From Clostridiales bacterium (GTDB lineage: Bacteria; Bacillota; Clostridia; Peptostreptococcales; Anaerovoracaceae): a stretch of DNA of 6,457 bases. Within the stretch, counting starts at the first letter, position 1, and each line of letters opens with the position of its first letter. A model generated the notes under the pieces. It was not told the origin of the DNA. It made no database searches and saw only the letters and a list, made by a program, of their open reading frames with translations. The stretch lies in assembly GCA_012735285.1 (NCBI GenBank), contig JAAYHT010000156.1, positions 1 to 6,457 on the forward strand, written 5' to 3'. Below are positions 1 to 6,326 of the stretch, in pieces. The translations under genes and the position numbers were made by a program.

Positions 1-1
1 A

Positions 2-94
2 CCCAAATCCCAGGAGAAGGGCAATTCTAAACAAGCAAAGGAAACTCCGGGCAAAGCCAAGGTAGGGAGCAAAAGAGAAGAACCGTTAAGGTAA
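2..94 (+). CDS. Possible C-terminal end of an upstream gene (partial, unidentified)
   Basis: This reading frame is open from the left edge of the window and stops at TAA 92-94, giving about 30 residues that end in EEPLR. The peptide is hydrophilic and low in complexity, rich in Lys, Glu, Gly and Ser, like a disordered tail. The other two forward frames stop earlier (28-30 and 61-63). A strong hairpin terminator begins 4 nt after the stop, which is the main reason to believe this is a real gene end. G+C here is 44 of 94 bases (47%), visibly higher than in the cas genes. No family can be recognised from the fragment, and a chance open frame or untranslated 3' region remains possible. Confidence 0.45.
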   Translation, partial: PKSQEKGNSKQAKETPGKAKVGSKREEPLR

Positions 95-97
95 TGT

Positions 98-130
98 AAA
101 GGGCATCTGAGAGGATGCTCTTTGTTATTT
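98..130 (+). terminator. Rho-independent terminator of the upstream gene
   Basis: Bases 98-107 pair with 114-123 in a 10-bp stem (core GGGCATC/GATGCTC, one G-T pair) around the 6-nt loop TGAGAG. It is followed by the T-rich run GTTATTTTT. It would end transcription coming from the left and so insulate the CRISPR locus from the upstream gene. Confidence 0.8.
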
Positions 131-138
131 TTCGGGTC

Positions 139-167
139 TTGTACAAACTGGAAAGAGTTGTTATAAT
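139..167 (+). promoter_or_regulatory. Predicted cas operon promoter
   Basis: A perfect -10 box TATAAT (162-167) is preceded by an extended -10 TG (159-160) and, 17 bp upstream, by the weak -35 TTGTAC (139-144, three of six consensus bases). The predicted start is near 174, giving a cas9 leader of about 160 nt that is antisense to the whole tracrRNA. I found no better plus-strand promoter between here and cas9: TATAAA at 316-321 lies too close to the ribosome binding site, and CATAAT at 304-309 lacks a well-spaced -35. Prediction only. Confidence 0.6.
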
Positions 168-204
168 AATGATAAATATATTACAAAAAAATGTATGATA
201 TAAC

Positions 205-235
205 AAAAAGAAAAACTTGCTCGAGGCAAGTTTTT
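205..235 (-). terminator. tracrRNA terminator hairpin, also terminator-like on the plus strand
   Basis: The arms AAAAACTTGC (211-220) and GCAAGTTTTT (226-235) are perfectly complementary around a 5-nt loop. On the minus strand the hairpin runs into TTTTTCTTTTT (ending about 205) and forms the 3' end of the tracrRNA. Because the outer stem is A/T on both sides, the plus strand also reads a hairpin ending in TTTTT (231-235), so plus-strand transcripts heading for cas9 could be partly terminated here. Confidence 0.85.
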
Positions 236-298
236 CTCCCACACACCTGTGGAGTCCTTAAGACGATTACAATAAATTGTTATTTGAACTTGTAGTGT
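205..298 (-). ncRNA. tracrRNA
   Basis: This is the trans-activating RNA that pairs with each repeat of the pre-crRNA and anchors the guide in Cas9. Read on the minus strand, UUACACUAC (300 to 292) pairs with repeat bases GUAGUGUAA. Then AAGU (291-288) forms the bulge opposite repeat GA, and UCAAAU (287-282) pairs with repeat GUUUGA. This 6-bp lower stem with a 2/4-nt bulge is the architecture of the Streptococcus pyogenes guide. Downstream come an AU-rich nexus-like stem ACAAUUUAUUGU (280-269), a small hairpin (264-254), a 7-bp hairpin with one bulged G and a GGUG loop (254-236), and the terminator. The 5' end at 298 is inferred from the promoter, giving about 94 nt. A longer form starting inside cas9 cannot be excluded, since the distal antirepeat would then extend past 300 with poor pairing. 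The gene is antisense to the predicted cas9 leader. Confidence 0.9.
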
Positions 299-305
299 AA
301 CTACA
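291..305. repeat. 6-3-6 palindrome over the tracrRNA start and antirepeat
   Basis: TGTAGT (291-296) and ACTACA (300-305) are perfect inverted repeats separated by GTA. The dyad is centred at 298, the predicted tracrRNA start, and overlaps the antirepeat. It may be an operator, a hairpin in the cas9 5' leader, or a coincidence of the antirepeat sequence. No regulator is encoded in the window. Confidence 0.6.
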
Positions 306-333
306 TAATAACAGATATAAAAGGGGATGTCAA
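305..333 (-). promoter_or_regulatory. Predicted tracrRNA promoter
   Basis: On the minus strand there is a perfect -35 TTGACA (333-328), a 17-bp spacer, and the -10 TATTAT (310-305, five of six) with an extended -10 TG at 313-312. The predicted start is about 298, inside the antirepeat. This is the best-matching promoter in the window. The -35 box ends one base before the cas9 start codon and overlaps the region just after the cas9 ribosome binding site. Confidence 0.8.
320..327 (+). promoter_or_regulatory. cas9 ribosome binding site
   Basis: AAAGGGGA lies 7 nt before the ATG at 335 and fixes the cas9 start. The same DNA is the spacer of the minus-strand tracrRNA promoter, so RNA polymerase bound there would cover it. 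Confidence 0.8.
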
Positions 334-334
334 T

Positions 335-3300
335 ATGGAAAATAATATTTGTGATTATTATCTAGGTCTAGATATTGGAACCGATTCTGTTGGTTGGGCT
401 GTCACAGATCTGAATTATAATCTGCTGAAGTTTAACGGAAAGTCGATGTGGGGTGTGCGCTTGTTTGACAGCGGTAATACCGCAGCAAAAAGAAGGTCTG
501 ACAGGGCAAGCAGGAGAAGATACAAGAGAAGAAGGCAAAGAATCAATTTTCTTCAGGAAATATTTGCCGAAAACATTTTCAAGGTAGATCCAGGATTTTT
601 TCAAAGGTTGGAAGACAGCAAATATTACATAGAGGACAAGAACGAGCAACAACCCAACACTTTGTTTAATGATAAAGATTTTAAGGATAAGGATTATCAC
701 AAGCTTTATCCGACAATTTATCATTTAAGAAAAGCATTGTTAGAAGATGACAAGGTGTTTGATGTTCGCTTGGTTTATTTGGCGTTGCATCATATTATTA
801 AAAAAAGGGGACATTTTTTATTTGAAGGTACTTCTATTAATTCTTTTGAATCATTTGCTGTTCCTTTTGAAATTTTTATTGCAAAAGTTAAAGAAGTGCT
901 CGATGTTGATATCGAATGCAAGGACTTAGATGCATTATCTGAGATTATAAGTAGCAAGAGGTTATCTGTAAAAGACAAGGTAAAGCAGATTTCAGAATTA
1001 TTGCCTAGCCAGAATGCAGTGGAAAAGGAAATCGTTAAATTACTGGCCGGTGGAACAGTTACCTTATCTATCCTTTATGCTGATGATTTACTTGTTGAAA
1101 GTGATATGAATAAACTCAAGATTACAGACAACTTTACAGAAGAGAATTTGGATAATCTTGCAATGTTGTTGGATAATAGAGTTGATTTGATAATTGCAGC
1201 AAAGCAGCTGTATGACTGGTCAATGCTATCCGAACTCAAGAAAAAGTATATGTATGTATCAGAAGCTAAAGTTGCTGATTATGAGAAACATAGGAACGAC
1301 TTGCAGCTTCTGAAAAGAGTTATCAATAAGTATTATCCTGAGAAATTCAATGATATATTCAATGATCCGAATATTCCTGGAAATTACTGTTCTTATGTGG
1401 ATCTGTGTATGAAAAACAAACGCAAAATTCCTGTAGCTAAAAAGTGTACTAGGGAAGAGTTTTATAATTACATTAAAGGAATATTGGAAAAGAAGAAAAA
1501 TCTTGAAGACAGAGATATTAACTATATTCTTGCTGAAATTGAGACTCAAACATTTTTGCCGAAGCAAAAGATTAAAGACAATACTATACTACCATATCAG
1601 CTGCACTTGGAAGAATTGGAGAGAATATTAGATAATGCCTCCAAATATCTTGATTTTTTAAATTTTAAGGACGAGACCGGATTCACTAATAAAGAGAAGA
1701 TTATAAAAATAATGACCTTCAGAATACCTTATTATGTTGGACCATTAAATGATGCACACAAAATAGATGATGGGAATAGAGGTAATTGTTGGGTAGTAAA
1801 AAAATCTAAAGAACAAATCACACCATGGAATTTCGAGAGTATGGTTGATGTTGAGGCTAGCGCAGAAAAGTTTATTTCAAGAATGACTGGTAAATGTTCA
1901 TACTTGAAAAGCAGGAACGTAATACCAAAACACTCGCTTATTTATAGCGAATTTATGGTGTTGAATCAGTTAAATAATTTGAGAGTTAATGGGGAAAAGC
2001 TACCTGTTGACTTGAAAAAGCGAATATTCGATGAGCTTTTTAAAAAGTATAATAAAGTGACTCTCAAAAGAGTAAGAGATTTCTTAGAAGTAGAAGGTGT
2101 AATAGAAAAGGATGCGGTTATTTCTGGCATAGATGGTGACTTCAATGTTTCATTGACGTCATATATTGATTTTTCCAAATTGTTGGGCAATAAAGTACAA
2201 GATACAGAAATGATTGAAAATATTATACGCAGTATTGTTTTATTTGGTCAGGACAAGAAGCTTTTGAGAGCTAAAATAACTAGAACGTATAAAGACAAGC
2301 TGACCGAAGACGAAATTGAAGGTATAATGACATTATCATCAAAATATTCAGGATGGGGGCGGCTTTCAAGAGAATTTCTTACGGAAATATATTCTGTTGA
2401 CAAGGAAACAGGGGAATACTTTAATATTATTTCTGGCTTAAGAAACACAAAATACAATCTAAATGAATTGTTAAGCAAAAAATATGACTTCTATAAAGAG
2501 GTTAATAGGATAAACAGAGAAGAATTACCAGATTTTAGTGGAAGAATTGATTATGCTTTGCTCGATGATCTGTATGTATCGCCCAAAATCAAACGAGGGA
2601 TTTGGCAGGCGTTGTTGATTGTTGATGAAATACGTAAAATTATGAAAAGAGGTCCCAAAAAGATTTTTCTTGAGGTTGCTCGTGAACCTGGAGAAAAGGT
2701 AAGAACGAAATCAAGAAAACAGCAGTTGATAGAGTTATATAAGGCAATCGAGAATGATTCAAGGGATTGGATAGCAGAACTTGAAGGATATGATGATAAT
2801 AGGCTGCGACAGGATAAACTATTTCTTTATTATACCCAGATGGGCAGGTGTATGTATTCAGGTGAGCCGATTCCTATTGATGAGCTATTTACTGATACAT
2901 ATGATATTGATCATATTTATCCTCGGCGTTATATTAAGGATGACAGTTTGAATAATACGGTACTCGTGAAAAAAATTTATAATGCAGTTAAGGGGGACAA
3001 GTATCCCATTAATTACGAATGGCAGAAGAAAAACATAACATTCTGGAGGATGTTGTATGAAAAAGGGTTTATAGGAATGATTAAATATGAAAGGTTAACT
3101 AGAAAAACGGAATTAACTGACGATGAGCTAGCTGGATTTATTGCAAGGCAGCTTGTCGAAGTAAGACAATCTACTAAGGCTGTTGCTGACATTTTGAAAA
3201 GCATTTTTGGGAAGTCTACTGAAGTTGTTTACACAAAGGCTAGTTTGGTAAATGATTTCAGAAATAGATTTAATAAGGATGATAAAACCAAATATTACTT

Positions 3301-4408
3301 CTACAAAGTACGTGAGCTTAACGATTTTCATCATGCTAAAGATGCGTATCTAAATATAGTTGTAGGTAATGTGTATAATGTAAAATTTACACATGATCCG
3401 TTAAACTTTGTAAAAAAGTCAAAGAGAGACTATTCTTTCAATACATTATATGACTATGATGTTGTGCGTAATGGTTACTGTGCATGGAAAGCTGGACCAG
3501 AAGGAACTATTAAAACAGTACATGACACATACAATAAAAGTAATATCCAATTTACAAGATATTCATTTGAAAGTAAAGGAGAATATTTCGACTCCAACCC
3601 TGTAAAGAAGGGTAGTGGCCAATTTCCATTGAAAGGAGGAGATTATAGACTTAGCAAAAACACTGAAAAAATAGCCAAATATGGTGGATACAACAAGCTA
3701 ACGGGGGCTTATTATGTGCTTGTAGAGCATGGCAAGGAGAACAAAAGAGTCCGCTCGATCGAGCATGTTCCTCTAGTATTGAAAAAGCAGTTGGAATCAG
3801 ATAACGGCAAGTTAATTGCTTATTTGATTGATCAAGGGTTGATTAATCCTCGAATAATTATACCTAAAATTAAGGTAAATACGTTGTTTTGTATTAATGG
3901 ATACTATTTGCATCTTTCTGGGCGCTCAGAAAACAGATTGATCTACAAAAATGGTGTACAACTAGTTTTGAAACCAGAGGAAGAGGAGTATTTAAAGAAG
4001 ATATTTAACTATTTAAACAAAGCTAGAGAGGCTAAAATAGAAGTACAAATAACATCCTATGACCAGATCGATGCTGAAAAGAATTTAAAATTATATGACC
4101 TACTTACAAGCATTATGGGTACAAACACATACAATCAAATGTATATGTACCGAGTTCCTTTCGGAAAATTAAAAGAAGGAAGACAGCGGTTTGTGGGTTT
4201 GAAGCTTGAGGACCAATGTAAAGCATTGGAGCAGATTTTAAGTTTTTTCAAATGTCGTTCTATAGAATCAAGTCTTGTCTTAATTGGAGGAAGCAAGAAT
4301 ACAAGGATTTTTAGATTACCGAATGAAATATCAAAATTAAAGAATGTGCATATAATCCATCAATCTGTAACTGGATTATTCCAGAAGAAGGTGAACCTGC
4401 TGAAATGA
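335..4408 (+). CDS. cas9: Type II-A CRISPR effector endonuclease Cas9
   Basis: RNA-guided nuclease of 1357 aa, close to the 1368 aa of S. pyogenes Cas9. It makes a double-strand break in DNA matching the crRNA spacer: HNH cuts the target strand and RuvC the other. Visible in order: RuvC-I GLDIGTDSVGWAV with Asp13; the Arg-rich bridge helix (about 51-77); the helical recognition lobe (about 80-740), including YYVGPL (466-471) and WNFESMVD (498-505); RuvC-II FLEVARE with Glu780; the HNH motif DIDH with Asp859 and His860, and Asn883 at exactly the spacing of SpCas9 Asn863; RuvC-III FHHAKDAYLN with His1000 and Asp1003; and a C-terminal PAM-interacting domain ending with IHQSVTGLF (1341-1349). All catalytic residues are present and no frameshift is seen. 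Arg1324 and Arg1327 are candidates for PAM reading, but the PAM cannot be told from sequence alone. The start has a good ribosome binding site. The stop overlaps cas1 (ATGA), so the genes are co-transcribed. Confidence 0.99.
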   Translation: MENNICDYYLGLDIGTDSVGWAVTDLNYNLLKFNGKSMWGVRLFDSGNTAAKRRSDRASRRRYKRRRQRINFLQEIFAENIFKVDPGFFQRLEDSKYYIEDKNEQQPNTLFNDKDFKDKDYHKLYPTIYHLRKALLEDDKVFDVRLVYLALHHIIKKRGHFLFEGTSINSFESFAVPFEIFIAKVKEVLDVDIECKDLDALSEIISSKRLSVKDKVKQISELLPSQNAVEKEIVKLLAGGTVTLSILYADDLLVESDMNKLKITDNFTEENLDNLAMLLDNRVDLIIAAKQLYDWSMLSELKKKYMYVSEAKVADYEKHRNDLQLLKRVINKYYPEKFNDIFNDPNIPGNYCSYVDLCMKNKRKIPVAKKCTREEFYNYIKGILEKKKNLEDRDINYILAEIETQTFLPKQKIKDNTILPYQLHLEELERILDNASKYLDFLNFKDETGFTNKEKIIKIMTFRIPYYVGPLNDAHKIDDGNRGNCWVVKKSKEQITPWNFESMVDVEASAEKFISRMTGKCSYLKSRNVIPKHSLIYSEFMVLNQLNNLRVNGEKLPVDLKKRIFDELFKKYNKVTLKRVRDFLEVEGVIEKDAVISGIDGDFNVSLTSYIDFSKLLGNKVQDTEMIENIIRSIVLFGQDKKLLRAKITRTYKDKLTEDEIEGIMTLSSKYSGWGRLSREFLTEIYSVDKETGEYFNIISGLRNTKYNLNELLSKKYDFYKEVNRINREELPDFSGRIDYALLDDLYVSPKIKRGIWQALLIVDEIRKIMKRGPKKIFLEVAREPGEKVRTKSRKQQLIELYKAIENDSRDWIAELEGYDDNRLRQDKLFLYYTQMGRCMYSGEPIPIDELFTDTYDIDHIYPRRYIKDDSLNNTVLVKKIYNAVKGDKYPINYEWQKKNITFWRMLYEKGFIGMIKYERLTRKTELTDDELAGFIARQLVEVRQSTKAVADILKSIFGKSTEVVYTKASLVNDFRNRFNKDDKTKYYFYKVRELNDFHHAKDAYLNIVVGNVYNVKFTHDPLNFVKKSKRDYSFNTLYDYDVVRNGYCAWKAGPEGTIKTVHDTYNKSNIQFTRYSFESKGEYFDSNPVKKGSGQFPLKGGDYRLSKNTEKIAKYGGYNKLTGAYYVLVEHGKENKRVRSIEHVPLVLKKQLESDNGKLIAYLIDQGLINPRIIIPKIKVNTLFCINGYYLHLSGRSENRLIYKNGVQLVLKPEEEEYLKKIFNYLNKAREAKIEVQITSYDQIDAEKNLKLYDLLTSIMGTNTYNQMYMYRVPFGKLKEGRQRFVGLKLEDQCKALEQILSFFKCRSIESSLVLIGGSKNTRIFRLPNEISKLKNVHIIHQSVTGLFQKKVNLLK

Positions 4409-5280
4409 GTTGGCGAACAGTAATTATCTCCAGCAGAGCTAAACTGGATTACAAAATGAATTATTTGATAATTCGAGGAGAGGATACATCCAAAATATAC
4501 CTAAACGAGATTTCTACATTGATAATTGAGAATACAGGTGTGTCTTTAACGGCATACCTGTTGTCTGAATTAATAAAAAGGAAAATAAAAGTTATCTTTT
4601 GTGATGAAAAAAGAAATCCACAATCAGAATTAATTTCATATTACGGTTCGCACGATTGTTCAGCAAAAATAAAGAATCAGATAAATTGGGATTGTAATAC
4701 TAAAAAATTTGTGTGGACGGAAGTAGTGAGAGAAAAAATCTATAACCAAATGTGTTTTTTAAGAGAGTTGTCTCGAAAAACTGAAGCAGAACTTTTGGAA
4801 TCATACTTGAATGAACTGGAATTTGATGATGCGACCAATAGAGAAGGATTTGCCGCTAAAGTTTATTTTAATGCGTTGTTTGGACATAATTTCACCAGAA
4901 CAGAAGAAAACAATATTAATGCTGCATTGAACTATGGTTACACAATTCTTCTTTCTGCTTTTAATAGGGAAATCACAGTAAATGGCTATCTCACTCAAAT
5001 CGGAATATTTCACGATAGCATGTTTAATAGTTTTAACCTGGCATCAGACTTGATGGAACCATATAGAATACTAGTTGATAGGGAGGTATACTGGATGGAT
5101 CTAAATGAATTTACTACAAAAGACAAACATGACTTGGCTGACATATTAAATAAGGAAGTTTTAATAGATGGCAAGAGGCATTTTGTAAATAATGCCATAA
5201 CAATTTACTGCAAAAGTGTATTTAATGCACTTAATGAAAACGACATTTCTCATATTAGACATTACCAATATGAGTTATAG
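4405..5280 (+). CDS. cas1: CRISPR integrase Cas1 (type II-A)
   Basis: Catalytic subunit of the Cas1-Cas2 integrase, which inserts new spacers at the leader end of the array by two transesterifications. The 291-aa protein begins MSWRTVIISSRAKL, as type II Cas1 proteins do. It carries the metal-binding triad: Glu147 in NREGFAAKVYFNALFG, His203 in GIFHDSMFN, and Glu218 in ASDLMEPYR, matching Glu149, His205 and Glu220 of S. pyogenes Cas1. The N-terminal beta domain (about 1-75) and helical C-terminal domain are both full length. The start codon overlaps the cas9 stop, with AAGG at 4388-4391 as a somewhat distant ribosome binding site, so translation is probably coupled. It should act with Cas2 and Csn2, while Cas9 selects PAM-flanked protospacers as known for II-A systems. 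Confidence 0.99.
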   Translation: MSWRTVIISSRAKLDYKMNYLIIRGEDTSKIYLNEISTLIIENTGVSLTAYLLSELIKRKIKVIFCDEKRNPQSELISYYGSHDCSAKIKNQINWDCNTKKFVWTEVVREKIYNQMCFLRELSRKTEAELLESYLNELEFDDATNREGFAAKVYFNALFGHNFTRTEENNINAALNYGYTILLSAFNREITVNGYLTQIGIFHDSMFNSFNLASDLMEPYRILVDREVYWMDLNEFTTKDKHDLADILNKEVLIDGKRHFVNNAITIYCKSVFNALNENDISHIRHYQYEL

Positions 5281-5590
5281 ATATATGAGAGTACTTGTTT
5301 TCTTTGATTTGCCATCTGTTACAACTTCCGAACAACGAGAATATAGAAAGTTTAGAAAATTTCTAGTAAAAAGCGGATTTATAATGTTGCAGGAGTCGGT
5401 TTATTGTAAGTTAGCATTGAACGCAACTGTTGCAAATTCAATTGTTGAAAAAGTAAAACGCAATAAACCTAAAGAAGGTATAGTTCAGCTCTTAACAATA
5501 ACAGAAAAGCAGTTTTCGAAAATGGAGTTTGTTGTAGGAGAAAAGAAAACCGATTTTGTGGATAGTGATGAAAGGTTGGTTGTCTTATGA
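5270..5590 (+). CDS. cas2: CRISPR adaptation protein Cas2
   Basis: Small ferredoxin-like protein (106 aa) whose dimer bridges two Cas1 dimers and sets spacer length. The N-terminus MSYRYMRVLVFFDLP matches that of S. pyogenes Cas2 and holds the conserved Asp13 at the end of the first strand. RKFRKFLVKSGFIMLQESVYCKL and the later TEKQF segment are also typical. I chose the ATG at 5270 because of this conserved opening. The longer frame from 5216 would add 18 atypical residues and overlap cas1 more. The chosen start overlaps the cas1 stop by 11 nt and has no clear ribosome binding site, which suggests translational coupling. A second Met (codon 6, 5285) is a less likely start. Confidence 0.97.
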   Translation: MSYRYMRVLVFFDLPSVTTSEQREYRKFRKFLVKSGFIMLQESVYCKLALNATVANSIVEKVKRNKPKEGIVQLLTITEKQFSKMEFVVGEKKTDFVDSDERLVVL

Positions 5591-6255
5591 TTAGATTTAC
5601 TCACCCCTTTTGGGATGAACTGTTTGAGTTTGAAGAAAATAGAGTAAATGTACTTGTTATTGAAAATGCAAAGTTTTTAAGAAGCGTTTTGCAGGATATG
5701 CTTTGCCAACTTTCAGGGGAAGATGGTGAAGCGATTATTTCAGAAGATTTCAAAAAACTGAATTTTTCTAAAGCCGTTGATCTTATACTTGATGTTTTTG
5801 GTCTGGATGTGAATAACAAAAGGATACTTAATAAGATTTATGAGAACATGAATGAGCTTGCGTTAGATCAATATTATTTGGCTATGACTGAATTGCTTGG
5901 CTCCATATCTGGATTTATTGAGACAATTATTGAAGACATTGATTATCCGATAATGTATAAGAACCAAAATGATATTCTTGCATTACTTAAGTTATCTGAC
6001 GTAAAAGTCTGCACTGACAATCAAGAGTTGCTTGGGTGTATAATAGATTACCTTAGTATTATGTCAGAGATTTGTGCTATTAAGTGTTTTATATTCGTTA
6101 ACTTGAAGAGTTTCCTAAACAAGAACGAGCTTAAGGAGTTGTACAAGCATGTGTTTTATAAGAAAATAAACATTATGCTAGTAGAAAGTACCTGTAGAGA
6201 AAAGCTTGAATATGAAGTGTTGCATATTGTGGATGAAAGTTTGTGCAGGATATAA
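5587..6255 (+). CDS. csn2: Type II-A adaptation protein Csn2 (short class)
   Basis: Csn2 proteins form calcium-dependent tetrameric rings that thread onto double-stranded DNA ends, and they are needed for spacer acquisition together with Cas1, Cas2 and Cas9. This 222-aa protein is the length of the short Csn2 class (about 220 aa, as in S. pyogenes). It shares with that protein the segment FGLDVNNKRIL (71-81), the block DILALLKLSDVKV (129-141), and the hydrophobic strands KCFIFVNLKSFL (166-177) and INIMLVES (194-201), in the same order. Overall identity is evidently low, as is usual for Csn2. The start overlaps the cas2 stop (ATGA), with AAAGG at 5571-5575. No terminator is seen after the stop, so cas transcripts may run into the array. 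Confidence 0.94.
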   Translation: MIRFTHPFWDELFEFEENRVNVLVIENAKFLRSVLQDMLCQLSGEDGEAIISEDFKKLNFSKAVDLILDVFGLDVNNKRILNKIYENMNELALDQYYLAMTELLGSISGFIETIIEDIDYPIMYKNQNDILALLKLSDVKVCTDNQELLGCIIDYLSIMSEICAIKCFIFVNLKSFLNKNELKELYKHVFYKKINIMLVESTCREKLEYEVLHIVDESLCRI

Positions 6256-6264
6256 ATATCCAGT

Positions 6265-6292
6265 TTGACAATTTCTACATATTGTATACAAT
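6265..6292 (+). promoter_or_regulatory. Predicted pre-crRNA promoter
   Basis: Perfect -35 TTGACA (6265-6270), 16-bp spacer, -10 TACAAT (6287-6292, five of six). The predicted start is near 6299, about 28 nt before repeat 1, so the transcript would open with a short leader RNA. GATAAT (6293-6298) is an alternative -10 but its 22-bp spacing is poor. Confidence 0.7.
6281..6292. repeat. 12-bp perfect palindrome over the array -10 box
   Basis: ATTGTATACAAT is a perfect palindrome whose right half is the -10 box of the array promoter. This is a typical place for a repressor operator, but no regulator is known or encoded here. A second dyad, GGATAT/ATATCC with a 2-nt gap (6248-6261), spans the csn2 stop just before the -35. 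Confidence 0.6.
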
Positions 6293-6326
6293 GATAATGC
6301 ACACTACCTACATATCGAAATTTGAG

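Larger units (their letters stand above)
6256..6326 (+). promoter_or_regulatory. CRISPR leader with LAS motif
   Basis: This AT-rich 71-bp stretch lies between csn2 and repeat 1. It ends with ATTTGAG (6320-6326) directly against the repeat. This is the leader-anchoring motif known in type II-A loci, which Cas1-Cas2 reads to insert spacers at the first repeat. The leader also contains the array promoter, a palindrome, and ACACTAC (6301-6307), which is complementary to GTAGTGT in repeat 1. Confidence 0.9.

Noticed and set aside
27..242. Minus-strand open frame of 71 codons with a hydrophobic N-terminal half
   Set aside because: It begins just past the tracrRNA terminator and crosses the upstream terminator and the predicted cas promoter. 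It has no recognisable family, and its hydrophobic stretch comes from the AT-rich regulatory DNA.
316..321. TATAAA as the cas9 -10 box
   Set aside because: The resulting start near 328 would lose the ribosome binding site at 320-327, and no well-spaced -35 is present.
368..724. Minus-strand open frame of 118 codons inside cas9
   Set aside because: It is a shadow of the strongly conserved cas9 frame (RuvC-I and bridge helix), with no family resemblance. The same applies to the other internal frames in cas9, cas1 and csn2.
5216..5590. Longer cas2 starting at 5216
   Set aside because: The extra 18 residues do not resemble Cas2, whereas MSYRYMR from 5270 is the known family start.
6248..6261. 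GGATAT-AA-ATATCC as a csn2 terminator
   Set aside because: The 2-nt gap is too small for a stable hairpin loop and no T-tract follows at once.
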